Positions 43,245 through 52,207 of a DNA stretch of 64,000 nt are shown one piece after another. Within the stretch, counting starts at the first letter, position 1, and every line of letters starts with the position of its first letter. The stretch is from an uncultured Candidatus Binatia bacterium (lineage in GTDB: Bacteria; Desulfobacterota; Binatia; Bin18). The position numbers were made by a program, and so were the translations under genes. The notes beneath the pieces were generated by a model, which saw nothing but the letters and a program-made list of their open reading frames with translations, had not been told where the DNA came from and ran no database searches. The DNA lies in the NCBI GenBank assembly GCA_958296235.1, contig OY282457.1, forward strand, positions 4,273,338 to 4,337,337. The letters run 5' to 3'.

Positions 43245-44111
43245 TCAGGCTTCCAGCATGGCCCGCGCCTCGTCCGGCGTCGCAACCTCGTGCCCCATAG
43301 CGGTAATGGTTGCCACGGCGCGCTCGACGAGTTGTGGGTTTGTGGGCTGTCCCTCCTGCGCATAATGGTGGTCTTCCAGGCCAAGCCGGACGTGGCCACC
43401 CAGGCTGACGGTCTGCGGGATAAACGGCAGATTATCTCCGCCGAGCGTGGCCGCAAACCAATTGCAGCGCACGCCGTGGAGCATGTCCAAATAGGCTTCC
43501 AGGCTCTTCAGGGAAGGGGGCAGGCCAAACGGCAACTCCGGTCCGCCAAAATAGAACTTGAGCAGCAAGGGTTCGGTCAGCAAGCCCTGGTCAAGAAAGA
43601 CCAGCACCGCCCGCAGAAAGCTGGGGTCAAAAATCTGGAGGGTGGGTCTCACACCGCACGCCCGCGACTGTTCCAGAAAATACCGATTGGCATCATGCGA
43701 ATTCTGATAAATGAAATTTCCGCCCGAGAGCGTTTTGGTGCGCGCGTCATACGAAACCAGGTTGACCGAGCCGGGGTCAGCCCAGCCGAGGTCCGGCTTT
43801 GTGGCCGGGTCTTTGGCGAGTTCCAGAAAATGGGCAAACCGTTCCACCGGGTCACCGCCAAACGGGAACGTGGGCCAGAGAATAGGATTGCACTGCGCGC
43901 GCGTCCGCCTGAACACCTCGCTATAATACCCGACGTCCTGCACCCATTCGCCCGTGTCAGGCTCCCTGACATGAAAATGAACCGCGGCCGCCCCGGCCTG
44001 ACAGGTCGCGATGGCATCGTTGGCGATGTCCTCCGGGCTATAGGCAATATGAGGATTCCGGGCTTTATCGGAATTCCCGTTGATGGCTGCCTCAATCATG
44101 ATCTTGGCCAT
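43245..44111 (-). CDS. BKACE-family beta-keto acid cleavage enzyme
   Basis: This 288-residue zinc enzyme is of the 3-keto-5-aminohexanoate cleavage (Kce/BKACE) family, which splits beta-keto acids with acetyl-CoA. IEAAINGNSDKARNPHIAYS is the N-terminal block, AVHFHVREPDTGEW supplies two zinc histidines and GHVRLGLEDHHYA the last active-site block. The substrate is not fixed by sequence. It precedes the CinA-like gene in one operon and lies just after hisF on the same strand. Confidence 0.92.
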   Translation of the reverse strand: MAKIMIEAAINGNSDKARNPHIAYSPEDIANDAIATCQAGAAAVHFHVREPDTGEWVQDVGYYSEVFRRTRAQCNPILWPTFPFGGDPVERFAHFLELAKDPATKPDLGWADPGSVNLVSYDARTKTLSGGNFIYQNSHDANRYFLEQSRACGVRPTLQIFDPSFLRAVLVFLDQGLLTEPLLLKFYFGGPELPFGLPPSLKSLEAYLDMLHGVRCNWFAATLGGDNLPFIPQTVSLGGHVRLGLEDHHYAQEGQPTNPQLVERAVATITAMGHEVATPDEARAMLEA

Positions 44112-44135
44112 ACTTCCTCCTTTGGATCGTCTGAT

Positions 44136-44918
44136 TCACCCCTGAGGGTCTGAGAGCCGCACGCGGACCCCGCGCGCGGCCAGGAAACGCTTGCACTCCT
44201 GGATGGAGTGTTCCTGGTAATGGAAGATCGAGGCGGCCAGCGCGGCGTCGGCTTTGCCGGCGGTAAGGCCCTCGTAAATATGCTGTAAATTCCCAACGCC
44301 GCCCGAAGCAATGACCGGAACCGGAACCGCTTCGGCTATCGCGCAGGTGAGCTCAATATCATAGCCGGCCCTGGTTCCGTCCCGATCCATACTCGTCAGC
44401 AGGAGTTCGCCCGAGCCAGAGGCTGCCATCCGTTGGGCCCATTCGATGGCGTCGATGCCGGTCGGGGTGCGGCCACCATGAATAAAGACCTCCCAAGCGG
44501 CCGGCTCGGACGCTGGCTTGCGCTTGGCATCAATCGCCACCACAATGCACTGGCTCCCGAAGCGCTCGGCCGCTTCCTGGACAAACTCGGGCCGGTTGAC
44601 TGCCGCGGTGTTGATGGAGACCTTATCCGCGCCGGCGTTGAGCAGGTCGCGAATATCCTGGTTCTCACGCACGCCGCCGCCAACAGTCAGCGGCATAAAA
44701 ACGGTTTCCGCGGTTTTCTGGACGACCTCGAGAATAATCCGCCGCCGTTCGTGCGAGGCCGTAATATCGAGAAAAGTCAGCTCATCCGCGCCTTCTGCAT
44801 CATAGCGTTGCGCGACTTCTACTGGGTCGCCGGCATCGCGCAAATCCACAAAATTCACGCCTTTCACCACCCGGCCTTCTTTGACGTCCAGGCACGGAAT
44901 AATGCGTTTGCTCAGCAT
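44136..44918 (-). CDS. hisF: Imidazole glycerol phosphate synthase cyclase subunit
   Basis: This 260-residue TIM-barrel cyclase makes IGP and AICAR from PRFAR with His[21 protein letters not shown] contains the catalytic Asp near the N-terminus, [10 protein letters not shown] and [13 protein letters not shown] the second half with the other Asp. It lies 1.6 kb downstream of hisA, separated by a YiiX-like gene and a CBS gene, so it is not in a compact his operon. Confidence 0.97.
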   Translation of the reverse strand: MLSKRIIPCLDVKEGRVVKGVNFVDLRDAGDPVEVAQRYDAEGADELTFLDITASHERRRIILEVVQKTAETVFMPLTVGGGVRENQDIRDLLNAGADKVSINTAAVNRPEFVQEAAERFGSQCIVVAIDAKRKPASEPAAWEVFIHGGRTPTGIDAIEWAQRMAASGSGELLLTSMDRDGTRAGYDIELTCAIAEAVPVPVIASGGVGNLQHIYEGLTAGKADAALAASIFHYQEHSIQECKRFLAARGVRVRLSDPQG

Positions 44919-44968
44919 GAGCGCAGTGTCAGGCGTTTCCGGAAAACTGTCAAGAGAGGCACCCGCGC

Positions 44969-45934
44969 TCAACTGGCTCGACCCTGGACAGACGGCGTCG
45001 GGGAGGCCGGGGAAGCGGCGAGGTCCAACTGGGCTGACGGGGGAGACTGTGCAGGGCGCGCCTGCTCTGTGTCGGCATCTTCGGCCCAGATGATATTCCG
45101 ATAGTCGAGCCGCTGTGAGGCGATGGTATTGAATTTGATCACGCTGAAATAGGGCGACAGATCGAAATCGCGCGGGGTAATCAGGGTGGGATGTCGCCGC
45201 CGAAAGACGGGCCGTCCGCGGGTGTCATACTCCTTGGCAAAGAAACGGCGGTAAAAGGACGGCTGCTTTGCCTGAGCGTCAGGGGTGGACTCGACGTGGG
45301 GTAGAATAGGAAATCTGACTTTGCCAAAGGCCGAGGCCAGCATACTGGAGCAGATGACCTGGGTGGGCAGCCCGCTCCCAAAATGGAGCGCCTGCTGGCG
45401 AAATCGACGCGGGACCAGACTGACCGGCAGAAAATAGCGTCCCAGGTCAAGGATATTCTGAAGATCATAGCTATAACCGAGCTGACTGATCACATCGTCC
45501 AAAATCACCTGGAGATCATCCGCTTGCAGATTGTACGGGCGGCACAGGCGGATGTTGTACTCGGTGTACTTCGACAGGGAGGACAGCACGACCCCTCCGT
45601 CAACCAGGGCTTCCACCAAGAGGAAGCGCGCGTCGTCCTTAAAAACGGCCCGGGCCTGCCCCGCCAGCGGATGGTTGCCTCGAAGCAGTTCATCACCGAT
45701 GTATATGGCCGAGTGCGACCAGGAACTCTGGGTGAGATACTTAATGACCTCGCTAATACGCTGAGAGCCTTCCACAAGCAGGACATCCCCCTTGCGTATC
45801 TGGCTCTTGAGCGCGTCCAGGTTGTTCGGGAAACGAACCGCATAGTTCTTGAGGGGTTTGGTCAGCAGGGCAGCGAACTGCTTGATAATCGCCTGGCGGA
45901 GGCGTCGAAGTGGGTGAAATATCGCTTGTGCCAT
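44969..45934 (-). CDS. YiiX/YebB-like permuted NlpC/P60 hydrolase
   Basis: This 321-residue protein has a circularly permuted papain-like fold. The catalytic His comes first, in [15 protein letters not shown] (about residue 74), and the Cys later, in [13 protein letters not shown] (about residue 195). The intervening region has [14 protein letters not shown], typical of YiiX-like proteins. These enzymes are thought to act on lipids or amides near the membrane. The C-terminal 40 residues are Ala/Ser/Pro-rich. It lies directly upstream of hisF. Confidence 0.8.
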   Translation of the reverse strand: MAQAIFHPLRRLRQAIIKQFAALLTKPLKNYAVRFPNNLDALKSQIRKGDVLLVEGSQRISEVIKYLTQSSWSHSAIYIGDELLRGNHPLAGQARAVFKDDARFLLVEALVDGGVVLSSLSKYTEYNIRLCRPYNLQADDLQVILDDVISQLGYSYDLQNILDLGRYFLPVSLVPRRFRQQALHFGSGLPTQVICSSMLASAFGKVRFPILPHVESTPDAQAKQPSFYRRFFAKEYDTRGRPVFRRRHPTLITPRDFDLSPYFSVIKFNTIASQRLDYRNIIWAEDADTEQARPAQSPPSAQLDLAASPASPTPSVQGRAS

Positions 45935-46064
45935 CCCCTGCGTTCCCTGTCTTCATTGTAGAGGAAACGAGCCGGAGGCGACAAGGGAAGAATGCGTATG
46001 CCCGGCGCTTCGATTGTATGCTAGGATCGCACAGTGTGAAAACGCTCAGACGGAGTAGAGTCGC

Positions 46065-46508
46065 ATGGCAGCTCAGAAAACCTATCCGCAGCAGGTCAAA
46101 GAGGTGATGACCCGAGATGTTGTGGCGCTCAGGCCGCAGCAACCGTTTGCCCAGGCATTAGCCCTCCTGGCCCAGCATCGGTTCCGGCATTTGCTGGTGA
46201 TTGAGGCCGATGCCCGCCTGGCCGGCGTGATTTCTGACCGTGACCTGCTCCGCTGCATGAGCCGGGAGTCAGACCTTGAACGGGTCACAGTCGCCAATAT
46301 CATGGGGTCTGCCGTGGTGACGGTGCGACCGGACACCTTGCTGTCTGAAGCCGCGGCCCAGATGCTGGGCCATCGCATTAACTGCCTGCCGGTGGTCGAG
46401 AACGACCGGGTCTGCGGGATTCTGACTTCGACCGACCTGCTTCAGGCTTTCCAAACCATCCAAACCCATATTGAACAGGGGGCTGTCTCGGAAGTGCCAC
46501 AGGAATGA
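46065..46508 (+). CDS. Two-CBS-domain protein
   Basis: This 147-residue protein is almost entirely a CBS pair (VKEVMTRDVVALRPQQPFAQ to ISDRDLLRCM; NIMGSAVVTVRPDTLLSEAA to ILTSTDLLQAF). Such pairs sense adenine nucleotides. It has no effector domain. It is the only plus-strand gene among the his genes and converges on hisA. Confidence 0.92.
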   Translation: MAAQKTYPQQVKEVMTRDVVALRPQQPFAQALALLAQHRFRHLLVIEADARLAGVISDRDLLRCMSRESDLERVTVANIMGSAVVTVRPDTLLSEAAAQMLGHRINCLPVVENDRVCGILTSTDLLQAFQTIQTHIEQGAVSEVPQE

Positions 46509-46520
46509 GAGCGCGGATCG

Positions 46521-47267
46521 CTATGGAGAAGAGTCTTCTCTGTGGGAGCTGCCCAGCCGAATCGCTTCCCCCAGCTGCACCCCGCCGGTATAGAGCGCCC
46601 GCCCGATAATCACCCCGATCACCCCGGATGATTCAAAAGGCAGGAGCCGCTGAATGTCGGCGGCACTCGCCACCCCGCCCGAGGCAATGACCGGGACGGA
46701 GACCGACTCGGCCAGCGCTGCTGTCGCCCCATGATTCACGCCCTGCTGGGTCCCGTCGCGGCTGATATCCGTATAGACGATTTCACTCACCCCCTGGTCC
46801 TGACAGCGGAGCGCCAGGTCCGTGGCCTCCAGCTCGGTCGTTTCTGTCCAGCCTTGCACGGCAACCCGACCGGCCCGGGTGTCAATGCCGACCGTAATGC
46901 GACCGGGGAAACGGGCGCAGGCTTCCGCCACAAAAGCCGGCTGACGATGAGCCACCGTCCCCAGAATCGCGCGACTGACACCGAGCGAGAGCAGGCGTTC
47001 GAGCGTGGCGAGGCTGCGGATGCCGCCCCCGACCTGAACCGGAATGCTCAGGGCCTGACAGATGCGCTCAATCGCGCTGGTATTGACCGCGGTCCCGCTG
47101 ACCGCGGCGTCAAGGTCTACCACGTGCAGCCGTGGCGCTCCTTCCCGCTGCCAGCGCAGCGCGGTTTCAACCGGGTCGTCCGAGTAGACCGTCGCCCGGT
47201 CCATCTCCCCCTGGTAGAGGCGGACACACTGCCCGGCTTTCAGGTCAATGGCCGGAATAATCAGCAT
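46521..47267 (-). CDS. hisA: ProFAR isomerase
   Basis: This 248-residue TIM barrel converts ProFAR to PRFAR. LIIPAIDLKAGQCVRL with the first catalytic Asp, QVGGGIRSLATLE, YTDISRDGTQQGVN with the second Asp and [14 protein letters not shown] are present. The start, ATG 47267, lies inside the last codons of hisH, so the two are coupled. Confidence 0.97.
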   Translation of the reverse strand: MLIIPAIDLKAGQCVRLYQGEMDRATVYSDDPVETALRWQREGAPRLHVVDLDAAVSGTAVNTSAIERICQALSIPVQVGGGIRSLATLERLLSLGVSRAILGTVAHRQPAFVAEACARFPGRITVGIDTRAGRVAVQGWTETTELEATDLALRCQDQGVSEIVYTDISRDGTQQGVNHGATAALAESVSVPVIASGGVASAADIQRLLPFESSGVIGVIIGRALYTGGVQLGEAIRLGSSHREDSSP

Positions 47268-47932
47268 GGCGACACTGAGACAGATGAGGGATGGGACGGG
47301 CTGCCGGCGCGCTGTTCGCGGACGAGCTGGCCGAAATTGGCCAGAATTCTCAGGCCAATCGCCTGGCTTTTTTCCGGGTGAAACTGGGTGGCAAAGATAT
47401 TGCCCGACCATACACTGGAGGCAAACGGCAACCCATACTCTGTGGTAGTGGCAATAATCGCCGCGTCATCCGGGAGCGGATAATACGAATGTACGAAATA
47501 CACGCTTGCGCCCTCGGCCACGCCGTCGAGATGGGGGGGGCGGTGTTGCACCTGGAGCTGATTCCAGCCCATATGCGGAATTTTCTGCCCGGCCAGGGTA
47601 GTTGGATCAAACCGAACGATCTTGCCTTTCAGAATATCCAGCCCGCGAACCCGGCCAAACTCAATACTTTCCGAAAACAGAATCTGCATCCCCACGCAGA
47701 TGCCCAGAAACGGCGTGCCCCGCTCAACCACCCGATAGACAGTATCGACCAGGCCGCACGCGGCCAGGCCATCCATGCACGCCCCAAACGCGCCCACCCC
47801 CGGCAGGACAACGCCGGCGGCAGACTCAATCTGCACGGCGTCCCGGGTGACGGTGGCGGCGTGGCCCGTTTTTTCAAAGCCCTTTTGGACGCTGCGCAGA
47901 TTGCCCATGCCGTAATCAATAATCGCGATCAT
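47261..47932 (-). CDS. hisH: Imidazole glycerol phosphate synthase glutaminase subunit
   Basis: This 223-residue class I glutamine amidotransferase has the nucleophile Cys in FLGICVGMQILF and the His-Glu pair in TQFHPEKSQAIG. IAIIDYGMGNLRSV is the N-terminal block. The C-terminus extends about 15 residues beyond the usual length over the hisA start. hisB, its usual upstream partner, is 10 kb away. Confidence 0.97.
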   Translation of the reverse strand: MIAIIDYGMGNLRSVQKGFEKTGHAATVTRDAVQIESAAGVVLPGVGAFGACMDGLAACGLVDTVYRVVERGTPFLGICVGMQILFSESIEFGRVRGLDILKGKIVRFDPTTLAGQKIPHMGWNQLQVQHRPPHLDGVAEGASVYFVHSYYPLPDDAAIIATTTEYGLPFASSVWSGNIFATQFHPEKSQAIGLRILANFGQLVREQRAGSPSHPSSVSVSPC

Positions 47933-48056
47933 AGTGGACGGCCATTATTCCCGCCGGACGAACGGGAATCAAGGGAGCGCGAGGTCATTGAGACTAACGG
48001 CGGGACGTAGCCGACGGCGTATGGAACAGAGCGGCTGGACGAGTTCTGTTTTCTAT

Positions 48057-48073
48057 TGATTGCAATGCAATCA
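48057..48073. promoter_or_regulatory. Palindromic operator of the toxin-antitoxin pair
   Basis: TGATTGCA and TGCAATCA are perfect 8-base arms around one base. The palindrome lies 38 bases upstream of the antitoxin ATG, as expected for autoregulation by a FitAB/VapBC complex. Confidence 0.7.
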
Positions 48074-48111
48074 TAGCGTAATCTCCTGCTATACGAGATG
48101 GAGAGATATCT

Positions 48112-48357
48112 ATGGCCAGCATCACGATCCGCAATCTCGAAGACGGGCTGAAACGCCAACTCAGAATCCGGGCCGCGCAGCATGGTCAATCAATGGAAGA
48201 GGAGGCGCGGCAAATTCTGCGGGTTGCGCTGAGTCCGAATTCCAGAGACCCGGTCAATCTTGCGAGGGCGATACGCGCCCGCTTTGCCCCATTGGGCGGC
48301 GTAGACCTTGATCTTCCCCCACGCGAGCCGATGCGTGAGCCGCCCCGTTTCGATTGA
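48112..48357 (+). CDS. FitA/VapB-type antitoxin
   Basis: This 81-residue protein has an N-terminal Arc-like ribbon-helix-helix (ASITIRNLEDGLKRQLRIRA then HGQSMEEEARQILRVAL). The Arg/Pro-rich C-terminal tail (LPPREPMREPPRFD) would wrap the toxin active site. It is followed 12 bases later by the PIN-domain gene. Confidence 0.93.
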   Translation: MASITIRNLEDGLKRQLRIRAAQHGQSMEEEARQILRVALSPNSRDPVNLARAIRARFAPLGGVDLDLPPREPMREPPRFD

Positions 48358-48369
48358 GTTGTTCGTCTC

Positions 48370-48792
48370 GTGATTCTTCTCGACACAAATGTCGTTTCGG
48401 AGCTGATCCGTCCCAAGCCCGATCCACGGGTTGAAACGTGGCTCTCCAGACAGGTTGCCAGCAGTATCTTTCTGTCTGTCATTAGTGAGGCCGAGCTCCG
48501 TTACGGTGTTGCGCTCCTCCCGATGGGGCGACGACGCGATAGGCTGACTGCCGAAATTGAAAATATGCTTCGGGAAGACTTCGCGGGACGCCTACTGCTG
48601 TTCGACCGGGAAGCTGCCCGCGCCTATGCCGAAATTGGAGCCGCCCGGCGTGCCGCCGGCTTGCCGATCCACCATGCGGACTGCCAGATAGCTGCCATTG
48701 CCCGCTCGCGAAATGCCGATATTGCGACCAGGAATGTGAAAGATTTCGAAGGGTGTGGGATTGACGTGATCAACCCATGGCGAACGAGTTGA
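48370..48792 (+). CDS. FitB/VapC-type PIN-domain toxin
   Basis: This 140-residue PIN nuclease has the acidic residues in MILLDTNVVSELIRP, SVISEAELRYGV, HHADCQIAAIA and IATRNVKDFEGCG, so the metal site is complete. The start is GTG 48370. It forms a type II toxin-antitoxin operon with the gene before it and marks the left edge of accessory island 2. Confidence 0.93.
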   Translation: MILLDTNVVSELIRPKPDPRVETWLSRQVASSIFLSVISEAELRYGVALLPMGRRRDRLTAEIENMLREDFAGRLLLFDREAARAYAEIGAARRAAGLPIHHADCQIAAIARSRNADIATRNVKDFEGCGIDVINPWRTS

Positions 48793-48802
48793 AGGGGTCG
48801 CC

Positions 48803-48868
48803 ATGGCCAAGCGACGATTGTCCAGCGGCATTCATATCTTCTGCGCGATTCGGGAGCAGGACCGTTAA
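48803..48868 (+). pseudogene. N-terminal remnant of an AAA-ATPase-like/PD-(D/E)xK family gene
   Basis: ATG 48803, with AAGGGG six bases before it, opens a 21-codon frame (AKRRLSSGIHIFCAIREQDR) that stops at 48866. The pattern S-G-I-x-x-F-x-x-I-R-E is the conserved start of the AAA-ATPase-like (DUF1703-associated) family, where YxxDKT normally follows. The rest is absent and the SLOG gene's 3' end occupies the place. It may mark an insertion boundary. Confidence 0.4.
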
Positions 48869-49737
48869 TGCGCTGCCTGAGCCGCTCCGAATTTTCGACC
48901 TAAGCCAAGGCTGATTAAGGCAGCAATTTCGCTTGGGCGGTGTGAAGCCGCCAGCCTCCGATTTTCCTCGTCGTTCAACCCATTATCCAGACCCGTCCAA
49001 TCTTTACGCTTAGGGAAATCGGTAAGCATATTCAGGCCCTTGAGCGTCCTCTCGTCCTGTGGGTCTCCATCGGACATTTCGGGCAGCCATGAACCATCAT
49101 CCACGTCAAGGGCCTGAATGATTCCCGTCGTAACTCCGCCAAATCCTCCAGCCAAATAGATGGGCTGCTTGTATTTCAACGTGATCAATGCCTCTTCCAC
49201 AACGCCAGGCAAATCGCCCTGGAATCCTTGACGCTTCCCCCCAATGAAAACCCGCGCGTCCGTATTGTCCGCCATGTAAAATCGCATCGCAGTCAGACTT
49301 GCCTTGCACGCTTGCTCATTGGTTTCCGGAGTGGACTCTTCCGCCCTGTTTTCATACGGATCAATCACCTGTCCAGTTTGGTCAAGAAAATCAAATTTCC
49401 CGTATAGGCCCAAAGCCTTTTGCTGCTCTTTTATAGCGCTCACGGAAAGTTTGCGGTGCTCCGGCCACGCCAGACATATCCGTAACGGGCGATCTCTGCG
49501 GCTGTATCTATACAACTCGTGGATCAGAAAGACTGTATAACCGTCGGGCTGCAAGTGTCCGCCATAGGTCAGGTGTCCCCCAGACACCAAGACGCAGCGT
49601 GCGATCTCGCCCAGAGCTAAACAAAAATGTGTCTCCAGAAGGCCTAGACGAGCCAAATCGGGGCTGTCCGAAACGGATATGCCCAACCGAATTCCCGTCA
49701 GGGCGTTTGGTGGAAGAATCTCTGTTGTTTGTTGCAT
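48865..49737 (-). CDS. SLOG-domain protein
   Basis: This 290-residue protein is of the SLOG (SMF/DprA-LOG-like Rossmann) superfamily, which binds nucleotide-derived ligands. RLGISVSDSPDLARLGL and CVLVSGGHLTYGGHLQPDGY form the N-terminal half. RVFIGGKRQGFQGDLPGVVE, IYLAGGFGGVTTGI and the helix after it form the second half. SLOG domains sense cyclic ADP-ribose species in Thoeris ThsA. AGGGGGA is nine bases before the ATG. It is 12 bases downstream of a TIR gene, so the two form an operon. Confidence 0.75.
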   Translation of the reverse strand: MQQTTEILPPNALTGIRLGISVSDSPDLARLGLLETHFCLALGEIARCVLVSGGHLTYGGHLQPDGYTVFLIHELYRYSRRDRPLRICLAWPEHRKLSVSAIKEQQKALGLYGKFDFLDQTGQVIDPYENRAEESTPETNEQACKASLTAMRFYMADNTDARVFIGGKRQGFQGDLPGVVEEALITLKYKQPIYLAGGFGGVTTGIIQALDVDDGSWLPEMSDGDPQDERTLKGLNMLTDFPKRKDWTGLDNGLNDEENRRLAASHRPSEIAALISLGLGRKFGAAQAAH

Positions 49738-49749
49738 CCGATTTTCCCC

Positions 49750-50997
49750 CTATCCACCCCGAGCTGCGAGGAGCCGCGGAGTCATGAGATCCAACGCTCC
49801 TTTTCGCCGACATAGGGACAATAGTTGTTGCAGCACAAGTTTTTCATCTGGACCAAGCGGCGGAGCAGGATGAAGAATACGAATATTAGTATCCTCTTCA
49901 GGAAGAATTCCAGCCTTCTCAGCCTCTTCTAGCCAGTGCACCAGTGTCAGCGGTTCTGGGGCATGCGGGGCCCACCATGCGATATCCAGCCCAGGAGTGT
50001 TGCGCGGGAATGCTTCCTGGTGAATCCATAGCACCCGTTTAAGACATTCATCAACAAGACGATTGAGTGCCTGATAGATGTGCTGTTTGCTCCACCCGTC
50101 TTGCGTCGTACGGACTGGGATGCGGGGAACGTGATCCATTAAAAATGACCCTCTTTCTTCTCCGATCTGAAGGGCATCCATAGTAACGATGGGCATTCCT
50201 GCATTCTTAGCAAGTAGAACCTCTCGCTGGCACCATTCGCGGCTGGAATATAGGTCAGTCCTGATTGCGAGTAGCGCACTGGTCGCTGCTTTGGACTGCA
50301 ATTCGGTCTCCCAGTCACAACCCGGTTGGAAATCGCTTGCATCGAAGAACTCCCGGAGATGAGTATTTGCAATAACTTGCCGTACTAGCGTTATCAATTC
50401 AGCCGTTTCTTCTGTAGGGGCCGGAAGGTCGCGCTTTGTGTGGCTAATGAAAACCGTGAGCCGACCTTCCTCCTTAGAGAGTAGCTGCACAACACCCTGT
50501 GCAAGATCCCGACAGCGTAGAGTTTTCTCTGATTCTCCATCCGGGTCTGGCCGGGAGGTAGCAATTCGCTGGTAGGGATTCAGCAGAGACCCAAGGACTG
50601 TACCGTCGACTGCTCTAGGATTGAGCAAATATGGAAAGAGACCGACACGCTCGGGCATCTCTCCAGCCGACTGGACCATTTTCTCAATATAGCCGTGCCA
50701 GGGCCCCGCGCTGCTTTCGACCCCTGCCGCCATCCCCGTTCCCATCAATGGCACGATTGCTACGAACTGGGCAGGCTCAACTCCATTCGGAAGAGGGTCT
50801 TGTTCAGACGGAATGGGCCTTGGGGCATCGTCATTCGAGCGCCAGCCTTGGCTACGAACAAAAACCTCAACGGCCTCTCCGATGAGACCGGTAAACGCGG
50901 AACCGTGAAAGTGTTCAAAGAATTCCTTAGCGATTTCAGCTCCTTTGCTATCGCTGGGGTGCCACACGACATAGAGTTCTAAGACTGGTGGTAACAT
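49750..50997 (-). CDS. TIR-domain protein
   Basis: This 415-residue protein has an N-terminal TIR-like or Rossmann segment (LELYVVWHPSDSKGAEIAKE, residues 6-110). A full TIR domain follows at about 178-330: RLTVFISHTKRD, the BB-loop-like FFDASDFQPGCDWETEL and SSREWCQREVLLA with the candidate catalytic Glu at 259 in the WCxxE motif. The C-terminal 90 residues (PHAPEPLTLVHWLEEAEKAG) resemble an effector-linked domain without a clear family. It probably degrades NAD or makes a signal from it. It leads the TIR-SLOG operon. Confidence 0.8.
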   Translation of the reverse strand: MLPPVLELYVVWHPSDSKGAEIAKEFFEHFHGSAFTGLIGEAVEVFVRSQGWRSNDDAPRPIPSEQDPLPNGVEPAQFVAIVPLMGTGMAAGVESSAGPWHGYIEKMVQSAGEMPERVGLFPYLLNPRAVDGTVLGSLLNPYQRIATSRPDPDGESEKTLRCRDLAQGVVQLLSKEEGRLTVFISHTKRDLPAPTEETAELITLVRQVIANTHLREFFDASDFQPGCDWETELQSKAATSALLAIRTDLYSSREWCQREVLLAKNAGMPIVTMDALQIGEERGSFLMDHVPRIPVRTTQDGWSKQHIYQALNRLVDECLKRVLWIHQEAFPRNTPGLDIAWWAPHAPEPLTLVHWLEEAEKAGILPEEDTNIRILHPAPPLGPDEKLVLQQLLSLCRRKGALDLMTPRLLAARGG

Positions 50998-51111
50998 TCG
51001 GTTTTCCTGACTTACGGTTACTCAACCTTTACTTTGTAGCATATCGGACCCATAACTATGTTTACTGAAACGGTCCAGATTCATTCTTTGCACAGGAAGG
51101 AGCTGCGGTTC

Positions 51112-51585
51112 ATGGCTGAGGAAACAAAGAACGTGTTCATAAGTCACATTCATGAAGATGACGAGGGTCTGGGCAAACTCAAGGGTTTGCTGAAAGACAA
51201 TGGGATGACGGTCAGGGACTATTCAATCACTGCGGATAATCCCAACAACGCGCATTCAGAAGACTACATTAAATCTGAAATTCTCGCTCCTCGCATTCAA
51301 CAATCGAGCACATTGGTTGTTTATATCTCACCCGAAACCAGAGAGAGCGAGTGGGTCAACTGGGAAATTGAGTACGCGCAGAAGCGGGACAAGCGGATTG
51401 TAGGGGTTTGGGAGTATGGGAAAAAGGATTGTGAGGTTCCCGATGCCTTGGATAAGTACGCCGACACCATAGTTGGCTGGACCGGTAACAGCATCATCGA
51501 CGCTATAAACGGAAAGATCAACGGCTGGGAAGGATCAGACGGTACACCGGGCGCTCCACGTAATATCGACCGGCATGGGTGCTAG
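51112..51585 (+). CDS. ThsB-like TIR protein (MTH538/DUF1863 type)
   Basis: This 157-residue protein is entirely a TIR-like domain: NVFISHIHEDDEGLGKLKGL, VRDYSI, SEDYIKSEILAPRI and LVVYISPETRESEWVNWEIE with the candidate catalytic Glu near residues 85-87. The group includes ThsB of Thoeris, which makes a cyclic ADP-ribose signal on infection. The start is ATG 51112 with AAGGAG nine bases before it. It is divergent from the TIR-SLOG operon across about 115 bases and is followed at once by the Nmad2 gene. Confidence 0.82.
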   Translation: MAEETKNVFISHIHEDDEGLGKLKGLLKDNGMTVRDYSITADNPNNAHSEDYIKSEILAPRIQQSSTLVVYISPETRESEWVNWEIEYAQKRDKRIVGVWEYGKKDCEVPDALDKYADTIVGWTGNSIIDAINGKINGWEGSDGTPGAPRNIDRHGC

Positions 51586-51595
51586 GAGAGGTACG

Positions 51596-52207
51596 TTGAG
51601 ATTATTCTCTTATGTTGTTGCCCGCGACTATGGTTTTGCCCCTAATCCTTTTTTCGGAGTCTGCACCTTAGCTACTTGTAAGCCGAAAATTCGGAGTGCT
51701 GCCTCTATCGGTGACTGGATTGTCGGCACTGGTAGTGCCTCACAACAGAGACAAGGATACCTCGTTTACGTAATGCAGGTAACTGAGGTCATGTCATTCG
51801 ATGAATACTGGAACGATGAGCGATTTCGCCAGAAAAGACCGAACTTGCGAGGGAGTAAGAAGCAAGCCTTTGGTGATAACATCTATTGCAGGGACGATGT
51901 CGGGAGGTGGAATCAGCAGGATTCCCATCACAGCCTTAAGGACGGTAGTCCTAACGAGGAAAATATCAAGCATGATACAAAGACGAACAGAATTCTGCTC
52001 AGTATGGACTACGCTTATTGGGGCAGTTCGGGACCGGAAATTTCCTTAAAATTTAGGAGTGACTACGGAATTGATATTTGCTGCGCACGATTAGGGCATA
52101 AGAGTCGTTTTCCAGAAGACATGGTTAATGATTTTGTTGGCTGGTTCCGTTCTCTGGGCATAAACGGTTATCGGGGCGAGCCGCTGGACTGGTCGAAAAC
52201 TCCATGA
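51596..52207 (+). CDS. Nmad2-family nucleotide-modification-associated protein
   Basis: This 203-residue protein has the family pattern RLFSYVVARDYGFAPNPFFG, CTLATCKPKIR, GDWIVGTGS, FDEYWNDERFRQKRP, AFGDNIYCRDD and WNQQDSHHS. Nmad proteins were defined by association with modified DNA bases and their enzymes. TTG 51596, with AGGAGAGG before it, gives the usual N-terminus; ATG 51575 would overlap the TIR gene. The stop overlaps the next start as ATGA. Confidence 0.75.
   Translation: MRLFSYVVARDYGFAPNPFFGVCTLATCKPKIRSAASIGDWIVGTGSASQQRQGYLVYVMQVTEVMSFDEYWNDERFRQKRPNLRGSKKQAFGDNIYCRDDVGRWNQQDSHHSLKDGSPNEENIKHDTKTNRILLSMDYAYWGSSGPEISLKFRSDYGIDICCARLGHKSRFPEDMVNDFVGWFRSLGINGYRGEPLDWSKTP

Noticed and set aside
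43119-44153. A 344-residue plus-strand open frame
   Set aside because: It is antisense to the BKACE and CinA-like genes and is a by-product of their high-GC codon use.
46731-47381. A 216-residue plus-strand open frame
   Set aside because: It is antisense to hisA; its composition (Arg, Pro, Asp mixtures) is that of a shadow.
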